In this document: positions 17,061-26,401 of the stretch, in pieces
How positions within the stretch are numbered: the stretch's first letter is position 1
Layout: every line of letters begins with the position of its first letter
NCBI GenBank assembly: GCA_963820375.1
Contig: CAWFZX010000021.1
Span: 186,001-250,000, forward strand
Reading direction: 5' to 3'
Length of the DNA stretch: 64,000 bases
Source of the DNA: AWTP1-13 sp963820375
GTDB lineage: Bacteria > Pseudomonadota > Alphaproteobacteria > Rhizobiales > Hyphomicrobiaceae
The notes under the pieces: model-generated
The model's database searches: none
What the model was told of the DNA's origin: nothing
Seen by the model: only the letters and a program-made list of their open reading frames with translations
Made by a program: the position numbers and the translations under genes

Positions 17061-17393
17061 TCAGAGCGAGAAGCTGGTACCGCAGCCGCAGGAGGCGGTC
17101 GCGTTGGGATTGATCACCTTGAAGGAGGAGCCGATCAGGTCATCGACAAAATCGATCTCGGAACCGGCCATGTACTCCAGCGAGACCCGGTCGATCAAAA
17201 CACGCGCACCGGCCCGCTCGATGATGACATCGTCGGCCTCCGATGCCCCAACCAGATCGAACTTGTACTGGAAGCCTGAGCATCCGCCACCCTCCACGCT
17301 GATGCGCAGGAGGGGTTTGCCAGGTTCGCCGGCGGCAATCTCCGCGATTCTTCGCGCGGCGCGTTCAGACACGGTAACTCTCTGATCTTCCAT
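17061..17393 (-). CDS. erpA: A-type iron-sulfur cluster insertion protein
   Basis: A 110-residue A-type carrier that delivers Fe-S clusters to client enzymes. The three required cysteines are present in 'GGGCSGFQYKF' and the C-terminal 'SCGCGTSFSL' (CGC). The ATG at 17393 gives the standard N-terminus MEDQRVTVSERAARRIAEI; the frame runs open further upstream but those residues do not fit the family. It is divergent from dgt, with about 100 bases between. IlvD and other Fe-S enzymes encoded nearby are possible clients. Assignment to ErpA over IscA/SufA is by neighbourhood and overall form. Confidence 0.9.
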   Translation of the reverse strand: MEDQRVTVSERAARRIAEIAAGEPGKPLLRISVEGGGCSGFQYKFDLVGASEADDVIIERAGARVLIDRVSLEYMAGSEIDFVDDLIGSSFKVINPNATASCGCGTSFSL

Positions 17394-17492
17394 GACTTTT
17401 TGGCCTTGCGTGCCGTTTGCACTATGCTGGCGCGCGATTCTTGCTGGACAACATAGGATGGCCCAGAAGCTTGTCAAATCTGGTGTTGGCAC

Positions 17493-17516
17493 ATGGCTGA
17501 TGCAATGGCTGATGCA
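17493..17516 (+). repeat. tandem 12-base repeat at the dgt start
   Basis: ATGGCTGATGCA occurs twice in a row and is followed by a third ATG. It encodes MADA-MADA before MIEQ. This gives alternative start codons. Confidence 0.9.
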
Positions 17517-18725
17517 ATGATCGAGCAGCCAACGGCGACCGCCGACCCCGCTCGGCCCCGGCCACGTGCGCTGGCGCCTTACGCCACACCTGCCGAGTTG
17601 AGCGCCGGGCGCTTATATCGCGAGCCCGGCTGTCCGATGCGCACGCCATTCCAGCGCGATCGCGACCGGATCGTCCATGCCACGTCGTTTCGGCGCCTCA
17701 CCTACAAGACCCAGGTCTTCGTTTTTCATGAAGGCGATCATTATCGCACGCGCCTGACCCACAGCCTGGAAGTCGCCCAGATCGCACGCGCGATCGCGCG
17801 CCTGCTCTGGCTCGATGAGGATCTCGCCGAGGCGCTGGCGCTGGCACACGACCTCGGTCATCCGCCGTTCGGCCATGCCGGCGAGCGCGCCTTAGCGGCG
17901 GCCATGGCCGGCTTCGGCGGTTTTGATCACAACGCCCAGAGCCTCAAGGTGGTGACGCGGCTCGAGCGCAAGTACGCAAATTTCGACGGGCTCAATTTGA
18001 CCTTCGAGGCGCTCGAGGGACTGGCCAAGCACAATGGCCCGCTGCCACAGGGCCAGGCCGGGCCTCTCCGCAACGCCATCGCCGCAGGCGGCATTGGCCC
18101 CCAACTGCATCTTTCCTTGTTCGCACCCGCGGAAGCGCAGGTGGCCGCCATTGCCGACGATATCGCCTACGACAGCCACGATCTTGATGACGGGCTGCGT
18201 GCCGGGCTGCTGCAGATCGAGGATCTGGCGGCGGTGCCGCTGGTCGGACGCTTCCTGCAAGACGTGCCGCCTGGGCAGATCGACACGCAACGCCTCATCT
18301 ATGAAATCAACCGGCGGATGATCACCGCCATGATCGATGATGCTGTGGGCGAATCTCGCGCGCGCCTCGCCACGCTGGCTGAAGCAAGCCTTGCTGGTGT
18401 ACGTCGGGCGGGTCGGGCGGTGGTGGCGCAGTCCGCGCTCGTGCAGAGCGATGCCGAGGGCCTCAAGCAATATCTGTACACCAACCTCTATCGCCATCCG
18501 CGAGTGATGCGGGTGATGCGCGATGCCGAGGCCATCGTCACCGATTTGTTTGCCCGCTACCTGCGCCAGCCCGAGGAGATGTCGGGGGTGTTGCGCCTGA
18601 CGGCGCTGGAGGCCAGCGGCGGGGCCCGGGCCTCCATCGTGGCGGACTTCGTCGCCGGCATGACCGATAGGTATGCCATCAAGGAACATCGCCGGCTGTT
18701 TGACGCTACGCCGGAATTGCGTTAG
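17493..18725 (+). CDS. dgt: dGTPase-like HD-domain triphosphohydrolase
   Basis: A 410-residue deoxynucleoside triphosphate triphosphohydrolase that releases tripolyphosphate from dNTPs. The HD metal site is visible: 'HYRTRLTHSLEVAQIARAIA', then 'ALAHDLGHPPFGHAGERAL', with a later Asp in 'DDIAYDSHDLDDGLR'. The core fills about residues 40-260 and the helical C-terminal domain about 280-400. Members of this alphaproteobacterial group are annotated as dGTPase-like protein type 2. The N-terminus is unusual: a 12-base unit is repeated, giving three in-frame ATGs (17493, 17505, 17517), so the start is not certain. The argS gene follows in the same direction after about 50 bases. Confidence 0.95.
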   Translation: MADAMADAMIEQPTATADPARPRPRALAPYATPAELSAGRLYREPGCPMRTPFQRDRDRIVHATSFRRLTYKTQVFVFHEGDHYRTRLTHSLEVAQIARAIARLLWLDEDLAEALALAHDLGHPPFGHAGERALAAAMAGFGGFDHNAQSLKVVTRLERKYANFDGLNLTFEALEGLAKHNGPLPQGQAGPLRNAIAAGGIGPQLHLSLFAPAEAQVAAIADDIAYDSHDLDDGLRAGLLQIEDLAAVPLVGRFLQDVPPGQIDTQRLIYEINRRMITAMIDDAVGESRARLATLAEASLAGVRRAGRAVVAQSALVQSDAEGLKQYLYTNLYRHPRVMRVMRDAEAIVTDLFARYLRQPEEMSGVLRLTALEASGGARASIVADFVAGMTDRYAIKEHRRLFDATPELR

Positions 18726-18784
18726 TCGCCCGCGCTGGTAGGGGCGCGCTTGCCGACCACCCCTGGGATCGATTGGATCAACCG

Positions 18785-20545
18785 ATGCATGCCCATGCCC
18801 TCGTGCAGAGCCGGATCGTGGCCGCGCTTGAGGCGCTAGAGCGCGAAGCCGCTTTGCCGCCAGGGCTCGATTTTACCGCCACCGAGGTGGCCCCGCCGCG
18901 CGATGTCGCCCACGGCGAGCTGGCCTCCAACGCGGCATTGGTGCTGGCCAAGTCGGCACGCATGAAGCCGCGCGAGATTGCCGAAAAGCTGGCCGCCAAG
19001 CTGGCGGGTACCCCTGAGATCGCCAAGGTGGAGATTGCCGGACCAGGCTTCGTCAATCTCACCTTCGCGCCCAGCTTCTGGCAGGGCGTGGTGGCCGAGA
19101 TCCTCAGGCGGGGTGCCGACTATGGGCGCGCCGATGTCGGGCGCGGCGAGCGCATTAACATCGAATACGTGTCGGCCAACCCGACCGGCCCGATGCATGT
19201 GGGACATTGCCGCGGCGCGGTGTTTGGCGATGCGCTCGCCAATTTGCTTGCCTTCGTCAACTACGCGGTGACGCGCGAATACTACATCAACGACGCGGGC
19301 GCTCAGGTCGATGCCCTCGCCCGCTCCGCCTATCTGCGCTATCGCCAGGCCCTTGGCCAAGATATCGGCGAGATTCCGGCCGGCCTGTACCCCGGCGACT
19401 ACCTCAAGCCAGTGGGCGCACGGCTGGCTGCCGAACATGCCGACAAGCTGCTGCAACTAGCCGAGGAGCGCTGGCTGCCGTTGCTGCGCGAGGCGGCCGT
19501 TACCGACATGCTCGGCGTAATCAAGCAGGATCTGGCGGCGCTCAACATCCACCATGATGTGTTTTTTTCCGAACGCTCGCTGACGCAGAGCGGCCACGAT
19601 GAGGTGAAGGTCAGCATCGATGAATTGCGCGCCAAGGGCATGATCTTCCAAGGCCGGTTGCCGAAACCCAAGGGTCACGAGGAGGCGGACTGGGAGGACC
19701 GCGAACAGACGCTCTTTCGCTCGACGGCGTTTGGTGATGACGTCGACCGGCCGCTGCAGAAGTCGGACGGCAGCTATACCTATTTTGCCTCCGACCTCGC
19801 CTATCACCACAACAAACTGGCGCGCGGTTTTCGCCACCTGATCAATGTGTTTGGCGCCGACCACGTGGGCTACATCTCGCGCGTGCGGGCCGCGGTCACG
19901 GCGCTGTCGGACGGCAAGGCCGACCTCGACATTAAGGTGTGCCAGCTCGTAAAGCTGTCGCGCGCCGGCGAGCCGGTGCGGATGTCGAAGCGCTCCGGCA
20001 CCTTCGTCACCTTGCGCGATGTGGTCGATGAGGTGGGCCGCGATCCGGTGCGCTTCATGATGCTTTACCGCAAGAACGATGCGCCGCTCGATTTCGACCT
20101 GGCCAAGGTGCTCGAGCAGTCCAAAGACAACCCGGTGTTTTACGTGCAGTATGCGCATACCCGGGCCAAGTCCGTGTTCCGCAACGTGCGCGAGGTTTTC
20201 CCGCATTTGCTGGAGACCTCGCCTGAGCTGCTTAAGGCCGATCTCGGCAAGCTGGAGGATCCCGGCGAGATCGACCTGATGCGGAAGCTGGCCGCCTTTC
20301 CTGGTCTCCTGGTGGCCGCGGCGCGTGCCCATGAGCCGCATCGGCTGGCCTTCTATCTTTATGATTTGGCTTCTGCTTTTCATGCCCAATGGAGCAAGGG
20401 CAATGAAATGCCACATTTGCGATTTATTCAGGCGGGGGATGGGACATTGACCACCGCACGCCTTGCCCTTGTCCTCGCCAATCAACAGGTGTTGGCGACG
20501 GGTCTGGCGATTCTCGGCGTACACGCGCCAGTTGAGATGCGGTAG
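18785..20545 (+). CDS. argS: arginyl-tRNA synthetase
   Basis: Charges tRNA-Arg. 586 residues, class I enzyme with the usual parts: N-terminal additional domain (about 1-110), Rossmann catalytic domain with the HIGH-like 'NPTGPMHVGHCRGA', the KMSKS-equivalent 'VRMSKRSGTFV', and the C-terminal anticodon helix bundle with 'YVQYAHTRAKSV'. The start is set at the ATG at 18785 (MHAHALVQSR). A TTG at 18773 would add four residues. It is in a same-strand run from dgt to scpB and is followed by the SPOR protein after 52 bases. Confidence 0.97.
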   Translation: MHAHALVQSRIVAALEALEREAALPPGLDFTATEVAPPRDVAHGELASNAALVLAKSARMKPREIAEKLAAKLAGTPEIAKVEIAGPGFVNLTFAPSFWQGVVAEILRRGADYGRADVGRGERINIEYVSANPTGPMHVGHCRGAVFGDALANLLAFVNYAVTREYYINDAGAQVDALARSAYLRYRQALGQDIGEIPAGLYPGDYLKPVGARLAAEHADKLLQLAEERWLPLLREAAVTDMLGVIKQDLAALNIHHDVFFSERSLTQSGHDEVKVSIDELRAKGMIFQGRLPKPKGHEEADWEDREQTLFRSTAFGDDVDRPLQKSDGSYTYFASDLAYHHNKLARGFRHLINVFGADHVGYISRVRAAVTALSDGKADLDIKVCQLVKLSRAGEPVRMSKRSGTFVTLRDVVDEVGRDPVRFMMLYRKNDAPLDFDLAKVLEQSKDNPVFYVQYAHTRAKSVFRNVREVFPHLLETSPELLKADLGKLEDPGEIDLMRKLAAFPGLLVAAARAHEPHRLAFYLYDLASAFHAQWSKGNEMPHLRFIQAGDGTLTTARLALVLANQQVLATGLAILGVHAPVEMR

Positions 20546-20597
20546 AGTTGTGATTCGCAGGGGGCGAGCGGGCAAACGCGTTTAGGGGAAGCCGCGC

Positions 20598-21992
20598 ATG
20601 TCGCGAAATGGTCCAGTCGGACAACCCGGAACACGGGCACCAGTGCGCCGCTCAACAGCGGATTTGGATCAGTACCCGAGCGGCCAATCCGCCTGGCCGC
20701 CACCTGAGGGTGCAGATCCGCTCCAACAGGGCTATGCGCCACACGCCCCGCTGGGCGCACCGCAACAGCACAGTCAGGGTTACTATTTTCCGCAACCCGT
20801 GGAACCCGATCGCCATCCCGGCTACGCCGTCCAGCCTGTCAGCCAGACCCTGCCGTTCGATCGCCTGCAACCGCCATCTGGGCAGCCGCAGGCGACGCAG
20901 TGGGATGGCCAGCACGTCAGCGATGCCGGCCATTATGATCTTGGCAGCTATCTGCCGGCAGGCGGCGATCCGCGGGGCTATGCACAGCCCGAGGCTGCGC
21001 CGTTCCAGCCATCGGACGGCCCGTTCCGGCATCACTACGGCCGTTCCGGTGAAGACGGCTACGCCGACCCCGACGGCGAGTACGAGGCGATGGGCGATGA
21101 AGAGGAGGAACCCAGGCGGGGACGGCGCGGGCTGGTGATTGCCGGGGCCCTGATCGGTGCCATCGGCCTTGGTGGCGCCATGGCCTACACCTACAAGACG
21201 TTTATTGCCACCCCGACACGCGCCCCCGTGGTCAAGGTCACCGATGCGGGACCCAACAAGGTGAAGCCGTCGCTGTCCGGCGGCAAAGAGTTTGCCCACA
21301 CCGACAAAAAGCTGCTCAATCGGCTCGACGAGGAGGGCGCGCAGCGCGCCGCCGGCGACGATCGCGCCAACGAGGATCCCAACGCCCCGCGTCGCGTGCG
21401 CAGCATTCCGATTTCGCCGGCGGGCCAGCTGCCCGGCACCGGTGGGTCGGCAGCTGCTGGCGCCATCGTGCCTGGAATCACCTTGGACAACATGGCGCCC
21501 TCCGCACCTGCGCGCGTGCAGTTGCCAGGCCCACCGCCGCCACAGGCAACGTCGGCGAGGGCCGAGGCGCCGATCCCAGCTGCCCCGGTCAGGGTTGTTG
21601 CCGCGCCGCCTTCGGCTGCTCCCGCGGTTGCCTCCGAGGCAGCCCAGCCTGCGCCTCGCAAAGCCGTGGCGGCCGTTGCTGCGCCCATTCGGGAACCTGC
21701 GCCGAAGGCTGCTGCCGCGGCCGTGGTTACCGCCAGCACCAGTGGCTATGTGGCGGTCCTTTCCTCGCAGAAATCGCGGATGGACGCCCTCAAAGCCTTT
21801 GCCGACCTGCAGCAAAAGTATGGCGACGTGCTGTCGAGCAAAACGCCCGATGTGCAGGAAGCCAATCTCGGCGACAAGGGCGTCTGGTTTCGCGCCGTGG
21901 TAGGACCACCGGTATCGCGCGATGCGGCTTCCGGTATATGCTCGCAGCTCAAGGCGGCCGGATATGCCGGCTGCTGGGTGACGGCGTACTAG
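20598..21992 (+). CDS. SPOR-domain membrane protein
   Basis: A 464-residue single-pass inner-membrane protein likely to bind denuded peptidoglycan at the septum. The long N-terminal part (about 1-170) is cytoplasmic, proline/glutamine-rich and disordered. A membrane helix (GLVIAGALIGAIGLGGAMAY) is at about 178-200. A Pro/Ala-rich periplasmic linker follows, and the SPOR fold is at about 381-464 ('VAVLSSQKSRMDALKAFADL' to 'CSQLKAAGYAGCWV'). Two cysteines in the last 20 residues are typical of this subgroup. In many alphaproteobacteria the argS-SPOR-nagZ order is conserved, which supports a cell-wall role. The ATG at 20598 is preceded by GGGGAAG. Confidence 0.85.
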   Translation: MSRNGPVGQPGTRAPVRRSTADLDQYPSGQSAWPPPEGADPLQQGYAPHAPLGAPQQHSQGYYFPQPVEPDRHPGYAVQPVSQTLPFDRLQPPSGQPQATQWDGQHVSDAGHYDLGSYLPAGGDPRGYAQPEAAPFQPSDGPFRHHYGRSGEDGYADPDGEYEAMGDEEEEPRRGRRGLVIAGALIGAIGLGGAMAYTYKTFIATPTRAPVVKVTDAGPNKVKPSLSGGKEFAHTDKKLLNRLDEEGAQRAAGDDRANEDPNAPRRVRSIPISPAGQLPGTGGSAAAGAIVPGITLDNMAPSAPARVQLPGPPPPQATSARAEAPIPAAPVRVVAAPPSAAPAVASEAAQPAPRKAVAAVAAPIREPAPKAAAAAVVTASTSGYVAVLSSQKSRMDALKAFADLQQKYGDVLSSKTPDVQEANLGDKGVWFRAVVGPPVSRDAASGICSQLKAAGYAGCWVTAY

Positions 21993-22050
21993 CGGCGGAG
22001 CCGGGCTGCGCGGCGCGGCAATCCAATGCCGCGATTGCTGATTGGATGGC

Positions 22051-23064
22051 ATGCGTTCTGCGTTCATCACTGGCTTGGCGTGCCAACACCTGACGGCCTC
22101 GGAGGCCTCGCTGCTGAGGGCCGCGCGTCCGTGTGGGATTATTCTGTTTCAACGCAACATCGCCGATCCCAATCAAGTTTGTCGGCTGATTGATGCCGCT
22201 CGCGCTGCCGTTGGCGCGCAGGATTTTCTGGTCCTGATCGATCAAGAAGGCGGGCGGGTGCAGCGGCTGCGACCGCCGCATTGGCCTGACCGGCCGGCCG
22301 CCGCCCTGTATGCGGCCGCGCATGTGCGCGACCCGGCCGGTGCCGTGCGCGCGGCCCGCTTTGCCGCGGCGCTGACGGCGGCGGAACTCGTGGCGCTGGG
22401 CATCAACATGAGCTGTGCGCCGGTGCTTGATCTGCCCGGTCCCGGCGGGCACGACGTCATCGGTGACCGTGCCTACGGCACCAGCCCCGAGCGGGTGATC
22501 GCATTGGGCCGCGCGGTCGCCGACGGCCTGCTGGCCGGCGGCGTGCTGCCGGTCATCAAACACATTCCCGGCCACGGTCGGGCGACAAAGGACAGCCACC
22601 TCGAATTGCCGACGGTTGCGGCGGCCCGCCAGGACCTCGAACGTTCGGACTTTCTGCCATTTCAGGCGCTTGCCGACTTGCCGGCGGCGATGACGGCGCA
22701 CGTCGTCTTCGCCGCCATTGACCCGGCGGCGCCGGCCAGCATTTCGCCACGCGTGATCGGCGATGTGATCCGCGGTCACATCGGCTTTGATGGTCTGCTC
22801 ATGAGCGACGACTTGGGCATGGCCGCCCTGTCGGGCAGCATGCCCGAACGAGCCAAAGCGGCGCTGGATGCCGGATCGGACCTGGCGTTGCTTTGCGGCG
22901 GCAATTTTGCTGAGATGGAGGATGTGGCGGCGGTGGTTCCTGCGCTTGAAGGCCGCTCGCTGCAGCGATTTGAGCGCGCCTGCGCCGCCATTGAGCTGCC
23001 GCAGGCGTTGGACGTGGCCGAGGCAGAGGCTTGTCTCGCCGAGGTTTTGCGCCTCAGCGCCTGA
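22051..23064 (+). CDS. nagZ: beta-N-acetylhexosaminidase (peptidoglycan recycling)
   Basis: Removes N-acetylglucosamine from GlcNAc-anhydroMurNAc muropeptides in the cytoplasm. 337 residues, glycoside hydrolase family 3. Diagnostic segments are 'CGIILFQRNIADPNQV', 'LIDQEGGRVQRL', the loop motif 'KHIPGHGRATKDSHLELP' with the catalytic His, and the nucleophile Asp in 'LLMSDDLGMAAL'. The ATG at 22051 is preferred; a TTG three codons before is possible. It is flanked by the SPOR gene and scpA, the usual alphaproteobacterial order. Confidence 0.96.
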   Translation: MRSAFITGLACQHLTASEASLLRAARPCGIILFQRNIADPNQVCRLIDAARAAVGAQDFLVLIDQEGGRVQRLRPPHWPDRPAAALYAAAHVRDPAGAVRAARFAAALTAAELVALGINMSCAPVLDLPGPGGHDVIGDRAYGTSPERVIALGRAVADGLLAGGVLPVIKHIPGHGRATKDSHLELPTVAAARQDLERSDFLPFQALADLPAAMTAHVVFAAIDPAAPASISPRVIGDVIRGHIGFDGLLMSDDLGMAALSGSMPERAKAALDAGSDLALLCGGNFAEMEDVAAVVPALEGRSLQRFERACAAIELPQALDVAEAEACLAEVLRLSA

Positions 23065-23116
23065 ATCAGTGTAGTCTCACGCCAATGATACACAGCTTTT
23101 CCACGAGGCGGACGCC

Positions 23117-23968
23117 GTGACCGGACCTGCCGCCGACAGCGGCGCCGAAGGGCCCGAACCGCAGGTTGATTTCGATGCCTGGGAGGCCTCCGAGGAGGCT
23201 CCCCGGGAGGACGAGGCGCTGGTGGTTGCCCTCGATGGCTTCGAGGGGCCCCTCGATGTGCTGCTGATCCTGGCGCGCACGCAAAAGGTCGATCTCGCCC
23301 GCATCTCGGTGCTGGCCCTGGCCGAGCAATATCTGTTGTTCGTGGCGCAGGCGCAGAAGCTGCGCTTGGAATTGGCGGCTGATTATCTCGTCATGGCGGC
23401 CTGGCTGGCCTACCTCAAATCCCGTTTGCTATTGCCGCGTGATCGTGCCGGCGACGACCAGCCGTCGGGCGAGGAATTGGCGCAACGGCTGGCGTTCCGG
23501 CTGCAACGGCTGGAGGCCATGCGTGGCGCTGCGGCCACACTGATGACGCGCAAGCGTCTTGGCCGCGACGTGTTCGGCCGCGGCATGCCAGAAGGCGTGC
23601 GCACCATCCGGGTGCGGCAATTCACGGCGGCGATCTACGATCTCCTCAAAGCCTATTCAGAGCAACGCAAGCGCACCGTCAAGCGTGTGCACGTGGTGCC
23701 GAGGCGCGTTGTCTGGTCGATCAAGGAGGCGCGAGACCGGCTGCAGGCCCTGGTGGGCAAGTGCGATACGAGCTGGATCCAACTCGACATGTTTCTGGAG
23801 CAGTACGGCGCGGCGCCGGACGTCGCCCGCACGGCGTTGGCCAGCTCCTTTGGCGCCACCCTCGAGATGGCGCGCGACGGGCTGGTGGAACTCTCGCAGG
23901 CGGAGCCTTTTGCCCCCATCTATGTGCGCAAGCGCCAAGCAGGCGCCGAGTGGCAGCGGGTAACTTGA
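23117..23968 (+). CDS. scpA: segregation and condensation protein A
   Basis: The kleisin subunit of the SMC-ScpAB condensin, needed for chromosome compaction and segregation. 283 residues. The N-terminal kleisin helices are marked by 'FEGPLDVLLILARTQKVDL', the family's hallmark, followed by 'YLVMAAWLAYLKSRLLLP'. The C-terminal winged-helix region ends in 'LVELSQAEPFAPIYVR'. The start is a GTG at 23117; the first 30 residues are an acidic extension. scpB follows after 48 bases. The smc gene itself is not in the window. Confidence 0.95.
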   Translation: MTGPAADSGAEGPEPQVDFDAWEASEEAPREDEALVVALDGFEGPLDVLLILARTQKVDLARISVLALAEQYLLFVAQAQKLRLELAADYLVMAAWLAYLKSRLLLPRDRAGDDQPSGEELAQRLAFRLQRLEAMRGAAATLMTRKRLGRDVFGRGMPEGVRTIRVRQFTAAIYDLLKAYSEQRKRTVKRVHVVPRRVVWSIKEARDRLQALVGKCDTSWIQLDMFLEQYGAAPDVARTALASSFGATLEMARDGLVELSQAEPFAPIYVRKRQAGAEWQRVT

Positions 23969-24016
23969 GCGTGTGGCGTCGGAGCTAGAACACTGCAGAA
24001 GACCAAGAGGACACCC

Positions 24017-24859
24017 ATGGTTCCGCCGAAGCTCTCGGTGCGGCCGCAGGACGCCCGGCCCCAGCAGGATCGCCGGGAGGCGGCCGCCGAAGCGACGGTC
24101 GATGCCAGCGAGCTGATGGCGCACGAAGGCTGGCGCGGGCTCCCCTCCAACGTTGCCCATTTGCCATCGGCAGATCGCCGCGAGCAGCTGCGCATTCTGG
24201 AGGCGCTGTTGTTTGCTGCCTCCGAGCCTCTCGCCGAGGTTTTTTTGGCGACACATCTCAAGTCGGAAGACGACGTGGCGGCCCTGCTCGAGGAGCTGAA
24301 AGGCTTCTATGCCAGTCGCGGCGTCAATTTGGTGCGGGTGGCGGGGAAGTGGGCGTTCCGCACCGCCGAGGACCTTTCCTACCTGTTGGAGCGGCATGCC
24401 ACGGAACAGCGCCGCCTGTCCAAGGCCGCCATGGAGACGCTGGCGATCATTGCCTACCATCAACCGGTGACCCGCGCCGAAATCGAGGAGATCCGTGGCG
24501 TCGCCGTCTCTCCCGGCACGCTCGATGTGCTGATGGAGGTCGGGTGGGTGCGTCTGCGCGGGCGCCGCCGCGCCCCTGGACGGCCGATCACCTACGGGAC
24601 GACGGAACAATTCCTCGATCACTTCGGGCTCGAAGCCATCAAGGATCTGCCAGGTCTGGCGGAACTCAAGGGCTCGGGTTTGCTCGACAGCAACTTGCCG
24701 CCCGGCTTTACCGTGCCCGAGCCAACCGACGCGGCCGCCCTGATGCCGGACGAAATGCCGCTTGACGCCGGCGAGGACGATGCGGCCATCGGCTTTCTTC
24801 CCTTTGACAGGGCGAGCGAGGATGAGGGCGACGACGACCCCCCGCGAGGCGCGGCCTGA
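24017..24859 (+). CDS. scpB: segregation and condensation protein B
   Basis: Partner of ScpA in the condensin complex. 280 residues. Two winged-helix domains cover about 55-220, with 'LRILEALLFAASEPLAE', 'TLAIIAYHQPVTRAEIEEIR' and 'TYGTTEQFLDHFGLEAI', all typical of ScpB. The C-terminal 50 residues are acidic and probably disordered, ending near 'EDEGDDDPPRGAA'. The ATG at 24017 is preceded by AGAGGA. An ABC-transporter ATPase gene follows, interrupting the usual scpB-tatA order. Confidence 0.95.
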   Translation: MVPPKLSVRPQDARPQQDRREAAAEATVDASELMAHEGWRGLPSNVAHLPSADRREQLRILEALLFAASEPLAEVFLATHLKSEDDVAALLEELKGFYASRGVNLVRVAGKWAFRTAEDLSYLLERHATEQRRLSKAAMETLAIIAYHQPVTRAEIEEIRGVAVSPGTLDVLMEVGWVRLRGRRRAPGRPITYGTTEQFLDHFGLEAIKDLPGLAELKGSGLLDSNLPPGFTVPEPTDAAALMPDEMPLDAGEDDAAIGFLPFDRASEDEGDDDPPRGAA

Positions 24860-25111
24860 GCGGCCGCAACAGCTGCGGCCCATGCTGGCAGCCAAGTCCG
24901 GCCGCCTGGCCTTGCAGCCGGAGCAGGCCCGAAGTGCCGTTGTGCTCGCAGGCGGCCCCGGCCCAGGCCACAACGCCTCGCCGCCCTCTTTATGGACGCT
25001 CGGGCCTGCGCTAGAAGGGCAGCCTTGCTTTCAGCCCCCTCAGGTGGAGGGCAGGCTCAAGGTTCTGGCCGCCGAGCGCGTTGGCGCGCGTGGCAGGGCA
25101 AGGGCGCGGGC

Positions 25112-26284
25112 GTGATCTTCCCTCCTCGGCTCAAAACGACAGGCCGGGCCAGCACGGGCGGCTCGGCGGCTCCTGGCAGGGCTGCGGGGACGATCGCCGC
25201 ACGGCTGACGTTCGAGCGCCTCGAACGGCGTTTCGACACGACAATTGCGCTCAACGGCTTTTCTTTGGATATCGCTCCCGCAGAGGTGGTTTGCCTGTTG
25301 GGTCCCTCGGGTTGCGGCAAGACCACGCTGTTGCGCGTCGCGGCGGGCATCGAAAAGCCGACCGGCGGGCGCGTCCTGATCAATGCTCGCGAGGTTGCGG
25401 GACCGGACCGTTTCGTGCCGCCGGAGCGACGCAACGTCGGTTTGATGTTCCAGGATTTCGCCCTCTTTCCGCACCTGACCATCATTGACAATGTCGCCTT
25501 CGGTTTGCGCGCCCTGCCGCGCGAGGACGCCCGCCGCGAGGCGGCGGTGGCGCTCGCGCGCGTTGGTCTCACGCGCTATGCCGATGACTATCCGCACATC
25601 CTCTCTGGCGGCGAGCAACAGCGCGTTGCGCTGGCGCGCGCCATCGTGCCACGTCCGGCAGTGATGCTGATGGATGAGCCGTTTTCGGGGCTCGACGTGC
25701 AGCTGCGCGAGCGCCTGCAGGAGGAAACCCTCACGCTCCTCAGGGAGACCCGCGCGACCTGCCTGATCGTCACCCATGCCCCTGCCGAGGCGATCCGACT
25801 TGGTGACCGCATCGCGGTCATGCGGGCGGGCCGGCTGCTGCAGGCCGGCAAGGCAGAGGAACTCTACCGAAATCCCGCGGACTTGTTCGTGGCGCGTCTG
25901 TTCTCGGAAATCAATGAGATCCCCTACACGGTGGAAAGTGGGGCATTGCGCACGCCGATCGGGGCGTTTGCCGTGCCGGGGCTGAACGAGGGCGAGGAGG
26001 CCATCTTATGCATCCGCAGGCGTGCCATCCGCATCGGCAGCGCCGGCGCGGGCTTGCCGGCGCGCCTGCTGCGCTCGCAATTCCTGGGCGATCTGGCGCT
26101 CTTGGAGGTGGCGGTGCATGGTTTCGAGCGTCCGTTGCTAACGGTGGTCCGCGAGGGCGAACAGCCGCGGCAAGGCCAGGAGGTGTCGATCAGCGTCGAT
26201 GCCGAAAGCGTGCTGGTCTTTCCGGCCCACGCGCCCGCCGCAGATAACGTGGAATTAATGCCGAGCGAGCGGGAAAGACCCTGA
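25112..26284 (+). CDS. ABC transporter ATPase (FbpC/PotA-like)
   Basis: A 390-residue nucleotide-binding subunit. Walker A 'GPSGCGKTTL', Q-loop 'LMFQDFALFPHLT', signature 'LSGGEQQRVALARAI', Walker B 'AVMLMDEPFSGLD' and the switch His in 'CLIVTHAPAEA' are all intact. The C-terminal 120 residues form a TOBE-like regulatory domain, as in ferric-iron (FbpC) or spermidine/thiosulfate importers. No permease or binding-protein gene is near, so the substrate cannot be told from here. The start is likely the GTG at 25112, because the ATPase fold starts about 30 residues later; the frame is open further upstream to 24992. It sits between scpB and tatA, 252 bases from the former. Confidence 0.85.
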   Translation: MIFPPRLKTTGRASTGGSAAPGRAAGTIAARLTFERLERRFDTTIALNGFSLDIAPAEVVCLLGPSGCGKTTLLRVAAGIEKPTGGRVLINAREVAGPDRFVPPERRNVGLMFQDFALFPHLTIIDNVAFGLRALPREDARREAAVALARVGLTRYADDYPHILSGGEQQRVALARAIVPRPAVMLMDEPFSGLDVQLRERLQEETLTLLRETRATCLIVTHAPAEAIRLGDRIAVMRAGRLLQAGKAEELYRNPADLFVARLFSEINEIPYTVESGALRTPIGAFAVPGLNEGEEAILCIRRRAIRIGSAGAGLPARLLRSQFLGDLALLEVAVHGFERPLLTVVREGEQPRQGQEVSISVDAESVLVFPAHAPAADNVELMPSERERP

Positions 26285-26324
26285 TTTCAACGGCATAGGC
26301 GCAGATACAAGTGGTGTGGCAACC

Positions 26325-26353
26325 TTGCCCACACAGGCCCTTTCTGCGATAGT
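26325..26353 (+). promoter_or_regulatory. possible promoter for tatABC
   Basis: TTGCCC at 26325-26330 and GATAGT at 26348-26353, 17 bases apart, about 50 bases before tatA. A moderate match to a sigma-70 promoter. Confidence 0.4.
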
Positions 26354-26401
26354 GCGCAAAACCCCAAGTGTCTGCAGCGTGGCTGCGAGAGGAGCAAGCG
26401 A

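Noticed and set aside
20652..22070. Minus-strand frame of 472 codons opposite the SPOR gene.
   Set aside because: The SPOR protein has a membrane helix and SPOR domain in the plus frame. The antisense product is Arg-rich without motifs.
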